From contig JAFEBA010000087.1 in NCBI GenBank assembly GCA_018266105.1, forward strand, positions 1 to 58,645: 58,645 nt of DNA, read 5' to 3'. Every line of letters begins with the position of its first letter. The first letter of the stretch is position 1. The notes beneath the pieces are model-generated. The model was given only the letters and a program-made list of their open reading frames with translations, was not told where the DNA came from and made no database searches. Below, piece by piece: positions 7,701 to 13,871 of the stretch. Both the position numbers and the translations under genes were made by a program. This DNA comes from a bacterium (GTDB taxonomy: Bacteria; Vulcanimicrobiota; Xenobia; Xenobiales; JADMJV01).

Positions 7701-8949
7701 ACGTTTTTATCTCATCTGAACTAGAGCACGATCCCAATAGAAGTCTCGTCTTGCCGATCCCCCCGGGGCCGACAGCGATGGTGAGCCAGTTCGCCTTTTC
7801 TAAGGTAGTAAGATCTTGCAGAAGCAGGTCCCTACCCAGGAGATTTCCCTTGAGGTAGACGGCCCCGCTACTCTCCAGCTGGTCAGAATACTGTATCGGA
7901 GTCAAAAAAAAAGTGTTCCGATGATCCAGCGGAGGCAAGTTGTGAGTCAGGAAATCCAGTAAAAATGTGGCGGATGACCTGCAGGAGAATTCTCGAAAAG
8001 CGTCATCTTTTTCAGGGTCCCCGTAGTCGGATACGGCTTTCGCCGCTATTTGATATTCGATATTTTCGTTGGCCGCCACGAGTCCGATCGCGCAAGACTC
8101 CATTTCCACGGCAATGGTCTTGCGAACGCCCGCTCGCTTGAGACGAGAAAATAGCTCTCGATCCTCCCGGACGTTGTTGCTCGTTCCCATAGCACCAACC
8201 GCAACTTTGACTGGCAGGTCTTGCTTCTTGTATCCCTCAGGAGATTGCGTCAACATACGGAGCCCTGCAGCGAGTCCGGACTTGGTCACTGATGAGAGGT
8301 CCCGCTTAATCCATCGGTTTTTCAAGAGTTTTTCGAGGACCAGATTCCAGTCTGGACAGCGTTTACTGCGTCCCCGACTGGCGTATAGCTGCTCGACGGA
8401 GAGGTTGTCTTTAGCTGTTTGTAGGAGAAACCAGTTTAGCTGGTCCTCGAGAGGAACCGGCCGCATTTTCTGCAGACCTTGCGCCCAGTGGGTCCCGTAG
8501 TTCTCGGCTGCTTGCTTCCAGGAAGGCTTGAGATTATACGTAGTAATGTCGTGGAGAAAGGTCTCCCCCTTCTCGTCAGCGATGAGTTTGCCGTAGTCGA
8601 ATCGGTAAACGCGGTCAGCACAGACCACATCCCCGAGACGAACGCTCGATTTATCTCCTGCGCAGATCCCACACATCGCAAGACATCTAGGCTTGAGCTC
8701 CATACAGAGGCGCGTGGCTGCGTTAGCTGTGGAGTCCCCGCCCATTGAGGAAGCCTGAGCGGCGGCGACAGAATAAGTACTTTTCGCATCCGCATGGGGC
8801 AGTTCTTTCCAATAGTAGGGGAAGCCTGAGGAGTCGATGTATTTTGTCCAGCTACCTTCTCCGCCAGAGGCGACCTTTCTGAGAGCATCTAGTTCGTCTG
8901 GGAGGGCACAGATTACAAGCACGTCTGTATGAACCGGCTTCTTGGACAT
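4711..8949 (-). CDS. Nucleoside-phosphorylase-like effector fused to STAND NTPase (Avs-like defence protein)
   Basis: A 1412-residue protein in three parts. Residues 8-335 are PNP/MTAN-like: MCGICAG (92-98), GDVVCADRV, VEMES (281-285) and SDYGD (307-311), which contains the family's catalytic Asp. An insertion at about 160-245 (CPDWNLVLEKLLKNRWIKRD) looks like a winged helix. Residues 390-700 are a STAND/NACHT-type NTPase with Walker A GPGGIGKT (394-401) and Walker B IIIDDAH (441-447). The remaining ~700 residues are helical, HEAT/TPR-like, and likely sense the trigger. PNP-type effectors in phage defence are known to cleave ATP, so ligand-triggered nucleotide depletion is predicted. It converges on the Septu pair. 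The start at 8949 lacks a strong ribosome site. Confidence 0.82.
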   Translation of the reverse strand: MSKKPVHTDVLVICALPDELDALRKVASGGEGSWTKYIDSSGFPYYWKELPHADAKSTYSVAAAQASSMGGDSTANAATRLCMELKPRCLAMCGICAGDKSSVRLGDVVCADRVYRFDYGKLIADEKGETFLHDITTYNLKPSWKQAAENYGTHWAQGLQKMRPVPLEDQLNWFLLQTAKDNLSVEQLYASRGRSKRCPDWNLVLEKLLKNRWIKRDLSSVTKSGLAAGLRMLTQSPEGYKKQDLPVKVAVGAMGTSNNVREDRELFSRLKRAGVRKTIAVEMESCAIGLVAANENIEYQIAAKAVSDYGDPEKDDAFREFSCRSSATFLLDFLTHNLPPLDHRNTFFLTPIQYSDQLESSGAVYLKGNLLGRDLLLQDLTTLEKANWLTIAVGPGGIGKTRLLLGSCSSSDEIKTLFVPAGVHFNEKYLNELVPGKKYRIIIDDAHRRGDLSNILSHLRQEQVASVVAIIRPGFENAIENSLPQGLNHSRMKVGRLRRDYLDQILINPPFNLKIESLRAEILSIAEGNPQLAALAAQRINLNHSIQVGRRLELVESFCKGFDSWAASSSSTARRLLLGAVAAARGCTKEDLTMLAEASEIGLADLCQARSDALDAGILHEQAGGLLQFKPDIISDGYLSYCFLGDREGAIFPYSWFYNKFKLNRRDRLLEALGEAISASELKENNKARVVIEDFSILYAHSAREALGYFKRFASAFPDYSVIFFERAFADIRKETHPELKDELLSMLYLGMATVKFRDLQAAWRPLLKIGEEAFLSGSTKTIKEFLDDINDFLKHCPLPETALAVHTMEQIRRFIAEDSLAYWAGNQNKEACAEVVSAVSREVLRVTTHFTRQAASSSQAFRFGTYSVQAIPGVTEISLKIGADLYSQTFLSLSTKSQRTQVDWLNSMYADLQQHQNNEIGAIFNGILTQVIEPFLQSSWKSFSLSLQAKVTRVFLRHRPSLVGGLVTPELRKFLLLVCDETLSEQKRPTGGVDYTELVAPLVDELGADSNPIQALSVWSKEIDSHVACGGDFRGFWPMSQVIASLLEIKPFLIDDFFARLHDSLSTLAPCATLALRKLTDETQKTKILVSLANAAEVRLRLLAAEGLAGMKVTGLKDLWSRLALDSCASVAEALYLSLPTQLDRECLEIIDLILGATTDNSLIETIVTDLTLDPNQRFGKKVSLEDTAWYDRTILWTATKDIREQRLAEIVNRRLLIPWVWARLEAQKSGLLTDSLYPFPRELRQPLRELPRNAEWHQALARAAKWCEEASLTKDWSLAGSARWLLISLGVDSTEFNELLEGWATQGPELFDLALDLVAESHWSEHFVERAANLLSINPSPSVEDHLINAPYPRSFINSEEPYYRKVGEKFKSWENHPNLRIRKVGQKAVDFYTKLADQAAERWDEEHNY

Positions 8950-9382
8950 AGTTCTTGTTCTGGTCCTCCCGCTATGGACTACGGTGCTGTTCGCCTGGTA
9001 GGGGCATTACGCCCTCCCTGTCCGTTGTTCAGGCTGTTCATCTTTTACATCCCGTCTGGCGGCTGTGGGGCTTTGATCTACAATTGTTCACCTTGGGCAG
9101 ATTGCCCATCAGTTTCGTGTCTGCAATCCAGCGGCCTCCAACCCTGGCACACTATAGGCACACAAGCCGCCCCCGTCCCGCCGGCCCCGCTGGAGCAAAC
9201 CCCATAACCAAGCTCCGCAGCGCGCACCTCGGACACCAAAGCTCACTCATTCGCAAAGAGAATCAGGGGAGTGGATACACCGGCCGATCCCCGGTGCGGT
9301 AGCGCGGCCCGGAGAACTCGATCGCTTGAGGTTCTACTTCCAAATCGCCGGCCAGGCTACCGACAACGGTCTCGTCCTCCAT
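8950..9382. other. Intergenic, no gene recognised
   Basis: The 433 bp between the STAND gene start and the first 90-bp repeat hold only short frames without recognisable motifs or ribosome sites. Base composition returns to GC-rich here, in contrast with the AT-richer defence genes, so a mobile-element boundary could lie in or near this stretch. I found no clear att repeat or tRNA. Confidence 0.4.
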
Positions 9383-9472
9383 CGTCGCAGGGTCGCAGGT
9401 TTCTGGGGGGAGATAAACAACCTGCGGGTGGTTGCAGCCGTCGCTAGCGGCAGCGCGTCCTTGCGAAGGAGG
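9383..9472 (+). repeat. 90-bp direct repeat, left copy, abutting IS66 left end
   Basis: Identical over 90 bp to 11949-12038. It starts CGTCGCAGGGTCGCAGG, which contains the 8-mer GTCGCAGG twice in tandem, and ends CTTGCGAAGGAGG. Its right edge touches the left terminal repeat of the IS66 element. Internal dyads (CAACC...GGTTG; CGCTAGCG) suggest it can fold. Confidence 0.85.
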
Positions 9473-9484
9473 GTGTCCTTTCGG
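9473..9484 (+). repeat. IS66 terminal inverted repeat, left
   Basis: GTGTCCTTTCGG, perfectly inverted at 11938-11949; similarity decays after 12 bp (CCAGTGATC versus CTACTGCAC). It lies 40 bp outside the tnpC stop codon, as expected for the family. Confidence 0.75.
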
Positions 9485-9512
9485 CCAGTGATCAGCGGGC
9501 CGCCAATCGACG

Positions 9513-10868
9513 CTACTCGGGGGTAAGTTGCGGCGCCGCCCCGCCTGCGAGAGCCACCAGAGTCTCCTTGTAGGTCCACGGCAGCCACTGTGAAGGGGCG
9601 GCCGCAACCGCCGGAGCGTGTCGTTGGACCTCGGTCAGATAGTCGAATGGGTCTACTTTGTTCAGTTGGCAGGTTTGTATGATGCTCATGTAGAGGTCGC
9701 CCACCGCCGCTCCCTTGGCTGTCCGGTAGAACAGGCTGTTCTTACGGTGCAAAACAACCTTCTTCAGAGCTCGCTCCACGACGTTATTGTCCAAGGGGGC
9801 ACCGGCCACGTGCAGGAATTGGGTCAGCTTGTCCCAGTGGTTCTTCATGTATTTTATGGCGGAGCCCAGGGGGGAGTTGGGTTCCACCCTTTTTTGCTCG
9901 AATTGCTCGTCCAGCCATTTTTTCAGCTCATCCATCACCGGCTTGCTCAGCTCCTGGTGGAGCGCCAGTCTTTGTGGGGGATCAAGCCCGTCATCTTTGG
10001 CCTGTTTGTCGACGGCGTAGATCTTTCCGATGGCCTGCAGAACCAGGTGACATTCTTCTGGAAAGGACTTCACGATATCCACGAAGTTTCGTCGGCCGTG
10101 GGTCATGCAGCTGCACTGGATCACCTCATCAGCCTCCAGTTCGGAGAAGTTCCGCGAGAGCGCGTCGCTCATCTGAATCAATGCTGGCAAATCGGGGGAG
10201 CGGTGCTGGAGAACCTGTTTCATATTCTCTCCAGAGTGGTTCTCCCCGGTGAAGAAAAGCGCGATCTGAATCGCCTCCCGCGTAGCAATAATGCCCGTAG
10301 TAAAAGTCCCTGTCCGCTCGGAGTGGATTCTCATTTGCTTGAGAATGGTCATTCCGGTGTCGTCGAGGTAGGCGACCTCGGCGTCTGCCACTTGGCGCAC
10401 GAGTTCCTGACCAATGGGCCTGAAGGTTTCAAATTGTTCGGCGACGACCTCAAACTGAGTAGAGGCTGCGATCGGAACGCCGAGATAGGTAAGCATGGCA
10501 GCCTGCCGGTACATCGGCAAGCCCAGGCCATAGCGCATCAAGGCAAACATGGAAACGGCGGTGGCGTCGTAGTGACTTGGGCCGACGCCTTCCGGCAGCG
10601 GGGCGGTGTAGACGTTGTCGCAGCCCGCCGATTTTAGCTGCTCCCGGTAATAAAACGTCACCCTTATCGGCACCTGTCCCACGAAATGCCGGAACGGGGA
10701 AGTTCTCTGGGATAAGTAGAGACGGTAGCCGCAGCCACAGGGGCAAAGATCGCCTGGCTTCAGTTCAGGGTGTGCCAGGGGACAGTCGATCGCGGCGGAG
10801 TATGCCTCTCGTGGGGTGCGACCGTTGCCCCCCCTTTCGTGGCTTCTTTGGTTCGCTCTCGTCCCCAC
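9513..10868 (-). CDS. tnpC: IS66 transposase TnpC, main (DDE) part in second frame
   Basis: This frame holds most of the IS66 DDE transposase, 451 codons including an out-of-frame beginning. True homology starts at NGRTPREAYSAAIDC and continues through a zinc-binding-like CPCGCGYR, AEVAYLDDTGMTIL (first Asp), SDALSRNF, CMTHGRRNF, and the end part DNNVVERALKKVVLHRKN with the third acidic residue. It catalyses transposition of the element. The N-terminal part is in another frame (10765-11106). The frames join at a run of seven G at about 10827-10833; six G would give one continuous protein with PRKGG-NGRTP. A disabling single-base insertion or slippage-dependent expression are the two explanations. 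Confidence 0.85.
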   Translation of the reverse strand: MGTRANQRSHERGGNGRTPREAYSAAIDCPLAHPELKPGDLCPCGCGYRLYLSQRTSPFRHFVGQVPIRVTFYYREQLKSAGCDNVYTAPLPEGVGPSHYDATAVSMFALMRYGLGLPMYRQAAMLTYLGVPIAASTQFEVVAEQFETFRPIGQELVRQVADAEVAYLDDTGMTILKQMRIHSERTGTFTTGIIATREAIQIALFFTGENHSGENMKQVLQHRSPDLPALIQMSDALSRNFSELEADEVIQCSCMTHGRRNFVDIVKSFPEECHLVLQAIGKIYAVDKQAKDDGLDPPQRLALHQELSKPVMDELKKWLDEQFEQKRVEPNSPLGSAIKYMKNHWDKLTQFLHVAGAPLDNNVVERALKKVVLHRKNSLFYRTAKGAAVGDLYMSIIQTCQLNKVDPFDYLTEVQRHAPAVAAAPSQWLPWTYKETLVALAGGAAPQLTPE

Positions 10869-11106
10869 CCTCGGCTTCTACCGCTGCCGCTGCCTCTTGC
10901 AAATCTCTCAGGATGTTATCCTGCTTCTCGTTATTGCGCGGTTCACGCACGAGCAGCTCGGTCAAGACTTCGTGGCAGGTCCGCAACAGCTTCTGCTCGT
11001 CTTCGTTTAGGGGTCTTTGGCTGACGGCATCGACCATGCGGCCTACTTCAGCCAGGTCGATGTTATAGTTCTTCGAGGAAGTCTTCCGTTTGCGCGACCG
11101 TCCCAT
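10765..11106 (-). CDS. tnpC: IS66 TnpC N-terminal part, separated by frameshift
   Basis: This 113-codon frame starts MGRSRKRKTSSKNYN at 11106, 22 bp after the tnpB stop, and carries the helical N-terminal region of TnpC ending EPKKPRKGG. After that the sequence (QRSHPTRG...) no longer resembles the family, because the reading frame should shift at the G7 run into the frame at 9513-10868. Taken alone the product would lack the catalytic domain. It could be a broken gene, a truncated regulatory protein, or the first half of a slippage fusion; I cannot decide from sequence. Confidence 0.7.
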   Translation of the reverse strand: MGRSRKRKTSSKNYNIDLAEVGRMVDAVSQRPLNEDEQKLLRTCHEVLTELLVREPRNNEKQDNILRDLQEAAAAVEAEGGDESEPKKPRKGGQRSHPTRGILRRDRLSPGTP

Positions 11107-11128
11107 GGCCGCTTCGTTTCCCTAACGG

Positions 11129-11500
11129 TCACGCAGGTACCTGCCGGCTTTCCGCTCTGACAGCTCGCCATACCGGTGCCGCTTTGACCCAAGGACTGCC
11201 TGCCGCCAACAGCATCTGAGCTTGATGGGGCTGAAGGGAGAAGGATGAGTCTGCACCGATGGGCCAGAAGCGAAAGGAGCCCTGAGACAATCGCTTCTGG
11301 GCGTAGAAATATCCCTGGCCGTCATAGACGAGAATCTTGATCGAAGTTCCCTTACGGGTTCGGAAAAGGAAGACGCAACCCGAGAAAGGGTCCTCGGCAA
11401 GCTTCTCCCGGCAAACCTGAGCCAGGCCATCAATACCCTTGCGGCCGTCGACTGGCTCGACAGCCACCAGGATCTTCATCTGTGGGGTCAACTGCAACAT
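11129..11500 (-). CDS. tnpB: IS66 accessory protein TnpB
   Basis: A 123-residue protein beginning MLQLTPQMKILVAVEPVDGRKGIDG and continuing through LAQVCREKLAEDPFSGCVFLF and RTRKGTSIKILVYDGQGYFY, the hallmark of IS66 TnpB (Orf2). It is required with TnpA and TnpC for transposition of classical IS66 elements, though its biochemical role is unclear. The start is the ATG overlapping the tnpA stop by one base (TAATG). The extra C-terminal tail after FRFWPIGADSS is family-typical in position. Confidence 0.92.
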   Translation of the reverse strand: MLQLTPQMKILVAVEPVDGRKGIDGLAQVCREKLAEDPFSGCVFLFRTRKGTSIKILVYDGQGYFYAQKRLSQGSFRFWPIGADSSFSLQPHQAQMLLAAGSPWVKAAPVWRAVRAESRQVPA

Positions 11501-11871
11501 TAGTACAGAACCTCTCGCAAAACGGCTCCCAGCGCCTGAGGACTGACCTGATGGAGCTGGACGTTGGCCTGACAGCGGTCTGACTGCACCTGCAGGACGC
11601 ACGACTCCAACAGACCCACCGCTGGTTCAGCCATGAACTCGAAGAATTGCATCGGCTGCCGCGCAGGCTCGGCGGCCCTGCGCTTCAGGCTTCCGTAGTC
11701 CAGCCCAAGCTCTCTTGAGACAGGGCCAAGGCCCAACTGCTGGCTGAGCTCGACGGCCGCTGTCCAAATTTCGCCAGGTATCGGCTTGGGGGCTTTGTTG
11801 CGCTGCCGCCACGCGGCCAGCTTGTTTCGCGTTTGTTCCAGGGCTTGGTTGCTCTCGGTGTTGGGCGCCAT
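11500..11871 (-). CDS. tnpA: IS66 TnpA-like protein (Orf1)
   Basis: A 123-residue protein (MAPNTESNQALEQTRNKLAAW...) with an HTH-like segment ELSQQLGLGPVSRELGLDYGSLKRR near residues 42-66, as expected of IS66 Orf1/TnpA. It is the first gene of the element, about 78 bp inside the right terminal repeat, and overlaps tnpB by one base. The middle segment MQFFEFMAEP is typical of this group. The product probably binds DNA. Confidence 0.82.
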   Translation of the reverse strand: MAPNTESNQALEQTRNKLAAWRQRNKAPKPIPGEIWTAAVELSQQLGLGPVSRELGLDYGSLKRRAAEPARQPMQFFEFMAEPAVGLLESCVLQVQSDRCQANVQLHQVSPQALGAVLREVLY

Positions 11872-11937
11872 TGACTACTCCTTTGGAATACTTTCTGGAG
11901 CATATCGGGGGCGCCGCCGTCAGGATAGGTGCAGTAG

Positions 11938-11949
11938 CCGAAAGGACAC
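11938..11949 (-). repeat. IS66 terminal inverted repeat, right
   Basis: CCGAAAGGACAC, the perfect inverse of 9473-9484. Its outermost base is also the first base of the right 90-bp repeat copy. Confidence 0.75.
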
Positions 11950-12038
11950 GTCGCAGGGTCGCAGGTTTCTGGGGGGAGATAAACAACCTGCGGGTGGTTG
12001 CAGCCGTCGCTAGCGGCAGCGCGTCCTTGCGAAGGAGG
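11949..12038 (+). repeat. 90-bp direct repeat, right copy, abutting IS66 right end
   Basis: Identical to 9383-9472 over 90 bp and in the same orientation. The tandem 8-mer GTCGCAGG (11950-11957 and 11958-11965) lies directly at the IS end, the length of a normal IS66 target duplication. The copy ends 27 bp before the Uma2 start codon, so it may contribute to that gene's leader. Confidence 0.85.
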
Positions 12039-12065
12039 AGGCGATTAGAAGAGGAAACTTACTCT

Positions 12066-12623
12066 ATGACATTGTCGCTCGATTCCCAGCACTTCTGGAC
12101 TTACGAGGACTACCAGCGCTTGCCCGAGGATGGCCAGCGCTATGAGGTTATTGACGGGGTTCTCTACGTGTCTCCTTCCCCCCGCAGCAAACACCAAATC
12201 GTCTCCCGGCGCCTGCAGTTCTTCTTCTATCAGTTTGAGTTGGAAGGCAGCGGGTTTGTTTTTGATGCTCCCATGGACTTGCTCATGCCCGGATGCACCC
12301 CGGTTCAGCCAGACTTGATTGTGCTGGATCGAAACCAGCGGCGTCTGATCCAGGAAAACTACATCGAGGGAATCCCGCACTTGCTGGTAGAGATTCTCTC
12401 GTCAAAACCTTCTCTCGACCGGGTGAAAAAGATGAATGCCTATGCCCGCTGCGGAGTGCCTTTCTATCTGATTATCGACCCAGAGGATCCGAGCTTTGAG
12501 GTCTACCATCTCGACGGTGCGACCTACCGTTTGGAGGCTAGCCTGGCTGAAGATGATCGCTGGGAGTGGCGGGGCAAATCGCTGGATTTAGCCGCGCTCT
12601 TCGCGCCGCTTCCAGAGGAATGA
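12066..12623 (+). CDS. Uma2-family restriction-endonuclease-like protein (DUF820)
   Basis: A 185-residue protein with the Uma2/DUF820 layout: WTYEDYQRLPEDGQRYEVIDGVLYVSPSP, then HQIVSRRLQ, VQPDLIVL (PD motif), HLLVEILSSKPSLDRVKK (ExL/K catalytic region), YARCGVPFYLIIDPEDPSFEVY. The PD-(D/E)XK fold is established for the family, the biological role is not; many genomes carry numerous copies. The start is taken at the ATG at 12066 after a GAGG-containing leader. The frame is open further upstream, but that part runs through the IS66 end and the 90-bp repeat and is not family-like. IS insertion has replaced its original upstream region. Confidence 0.87.
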   Translation: MTLSLDSQHFWTYEDYQRLPEDGQRYEVIDGVLYVSPSPRSKHQIVSRRLQFFFYQFELEGSGFVFDAPMDLLMPGCTPVQPDLIVLDRNQRRLIQENYIEGIPHLLVEILSSKPSLDRVKKMNAYARCGVPFYLIIDPEDPSFEVYHLDGATYRLEASLAEDDRWEWRGKSLDLAALFAPLPEE

Positions 12624-13110
12624 AACGACTTGCCCGGTGTGCGCGTCTGTGCTACGGGCACGGTGGCCCTGATGGCGTCCCTGGCCGTGCCGGTGGCGGA
12701 GGTGGCGGGCAGCGTGGTGCGACACGCGATGAGACACGACTTCCTTCCGGGATTTCCACCTGGCCAGGTTCTTGGCCACGTAGGCCGGGCGGACCTCGCG
12801 TGGATTCAGGTTGCTCTGGTGGCCGACCGTGTGCAGGGCGTGTTTGATGGTTGGAGGGGTTCCAAGGTGGCCGTCGAGTATTGGAATGGGGCGGGCCAGC
12901 CTGGGCTGGTTCGATCACGGCGGCGCGGAATTTGACGACCATGACGACAGTGACCGGTTTTGGTGCTACATCCACCGGTTTGATCCGGTTGTGGTGGAGC
13001 GAATTCGCGATTTGGACTAATTCCTGAGCGGGCGCAGCAGCCATTTTCTGGGATCTAAGGGCGCGGTTGGAAAGGCTTTCAGCACAACCTGCATGTCGTC
13101 TGTCTGACAA
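12590..13110 (-). pseudogene. Possible degenerate coding remnant
   Basis: No intact gene is evident. On the minus strand one frame reads ARPIPILDGHLGTPPTIKH, ALHTVGHQSNLNPREVRP and AYVAKNLARWKSRKEVV, and an adjacent frame upstream reads KPVTVVMVVKFRAAVIE; both look protein-like, but stops and frame changes separate them. This could be a decayed gene between Uma2 and the TetR gene. The remainder is Arg/His/Gly-rich and typical of non-coding frames of GC-rich DNA. I do not recognise the family. Confidence 0.25.
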
Positions 13111-13147
13111 TCGATGAGCGCACTACTGCCGCCGAGGCCCTGTTGCG

Positions 13148-13771
13148 CTAATTCTTGTCTGCCACCGGCCTGGCTGTGATCAGATTGGCGCAATCTTCAG
13201 CGTCCAGCAGAAGTTCATCCAGTGTTGCTCCGGAGCGAGCACGAAAGCCCAGGCCCAGCATCAGCTCGAAGCTTCGGCGGGCCCGGGAGTGGACCGGGAA
13301 ATCCGCGGGCAGCTGCCCCTGTTCCACGGCCTCTTGCAGGCGGGTCTCCAGGAGTTGCTGGACCGCCACTCCCGACGAGCTCAGATAGGCTTTAACGGTG
13401 GGGTCGTCTACGCTGGCCGCCACGCAACCCACCATACAGCCGAGCTGCCGGGAGTCGGCGTAGGTATTGCTGGCCACCTGACAAAAAAGGGCTCGCATGG
13501 CCTGGTGGACATCCGAGCTGCTGCGCAGTTGACCCAGAGCCTTGGCGGCCACGTTCTGGTTGTAATGCTCCAGGGTCTTTAGAAAAAGCGAGCGTTTGTC
13601 CCCGAAAGCGTGATACAGACTGGGACGCCCGATTCCCATCGCCTCTTGCAGATCGTCCAGGCTGGTGCCGTCGTAGCCTTTGTTCCAGAAGACGTCGCGA
13701 GCGGCCTGAATGGCCTGTTCCATATCGAATCCGCGAGGTCTTCCCGGGGGCTTTTTGTGTTTTTCTACCAT
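13148..13771 (-). CDS. TetR/AcrR-family transcriptional regulator
   Basis: A 207-residue one-component regulator. The N-terminal HTH is clear: GRPRGFDMEQAIQAARDVFW, then NKGYDGTSLDDLQEAMGIGR and PSLYHAFGDKRSLFLKTLEHY, followed by a helical ligand-binding domain (ALFCQVASNTYADSRQLGCMVGC). It is divergent from the iron-type alcohol dehydrogenase with 100 bp between the starts, in which TATAC-N6-GTATA and CCGTTGA-N9-TCAACGG dyads sit on the dehydrogenase promoter. It is therefore probably the local repressor of that gene, released by a small molecule such as an aldehyde or another electrophile (inference). Confidence 0.92.
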   Translation of the reverse strand: MVEKHKKPPGRPRGFDMEQAIQAARDVFWNKGYDGTSLDDLQEAMGIGRPSLYHAFGDKRSLFLKTLEHYNQNVAAKALGQLRSSSDVHQAMRALFCQVASNTYADSRQLGCMVGCVAASVDDPTVKAYLSSSGVAVQQLLETRLQEAVEQGQLPADFPVHSRARRSFELMLGLGFRARSGATLDELLLDAEDCANLITARPVADKN

Positions 13772-13786
13772 TTGGAATAAAACCTC

Positions 13787-13836
13787 TTGACTTCCCGGCG
13801 GGGTAGTTGTATACCGTTGAGTATAGAAATCAACGG
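13787..13836 (+). promoter_or_regulatory. Promoter and TetR operator candidate for the alcohol dehydrogenase
   Basis: TTGACT (13787-13792), a 17-bp spacer and TATACC (13810-13815) form a good sigma-70 promoter reading toward the dehydrogenase. TATAC-CGTTGA-GTATA (13810-13825) overlaps the -10 element, and a second dyad CCGTTGA-N9-TCAACGG (13814-13836) overlaps both it and the transcription start. Either could be the operator of the divergent TetR protein; occupancy would block the promoter. Confidence 0.7.
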
Positions 13837-13871
13837 AGCCAGCGTCAAGCTCGCTCGAAGGGACATGGTTC

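Larger units (their letters stand above)
9473..11949 (-). mobile_element. IS66-family insertion sequence
   Basis: A 2477-bp element with the tnpA-tnpB-tnpC order of the IS66 family on the minus strand. Its ends are the inverted sequence GTGTCCTTTCGG (9473-9484) and CCGAAAGGACAC (11938-11949), with weaker matches a few bases further in. The usual 8-bp target duplication is not evident directly outside the ends (GAAGGAGG versus GTCGCAGG); instead a 90-bp direct repeat flanks the element. tnpC is split by a frameshift, so this copy may be inactive or may rely on slippage. Confidence 0.88.

Noticed and set aside
9618..10637. 339-codon plus-strand frame inside IS66
   Set aside because: Antisense shadow of the transposase; no recognisable family.
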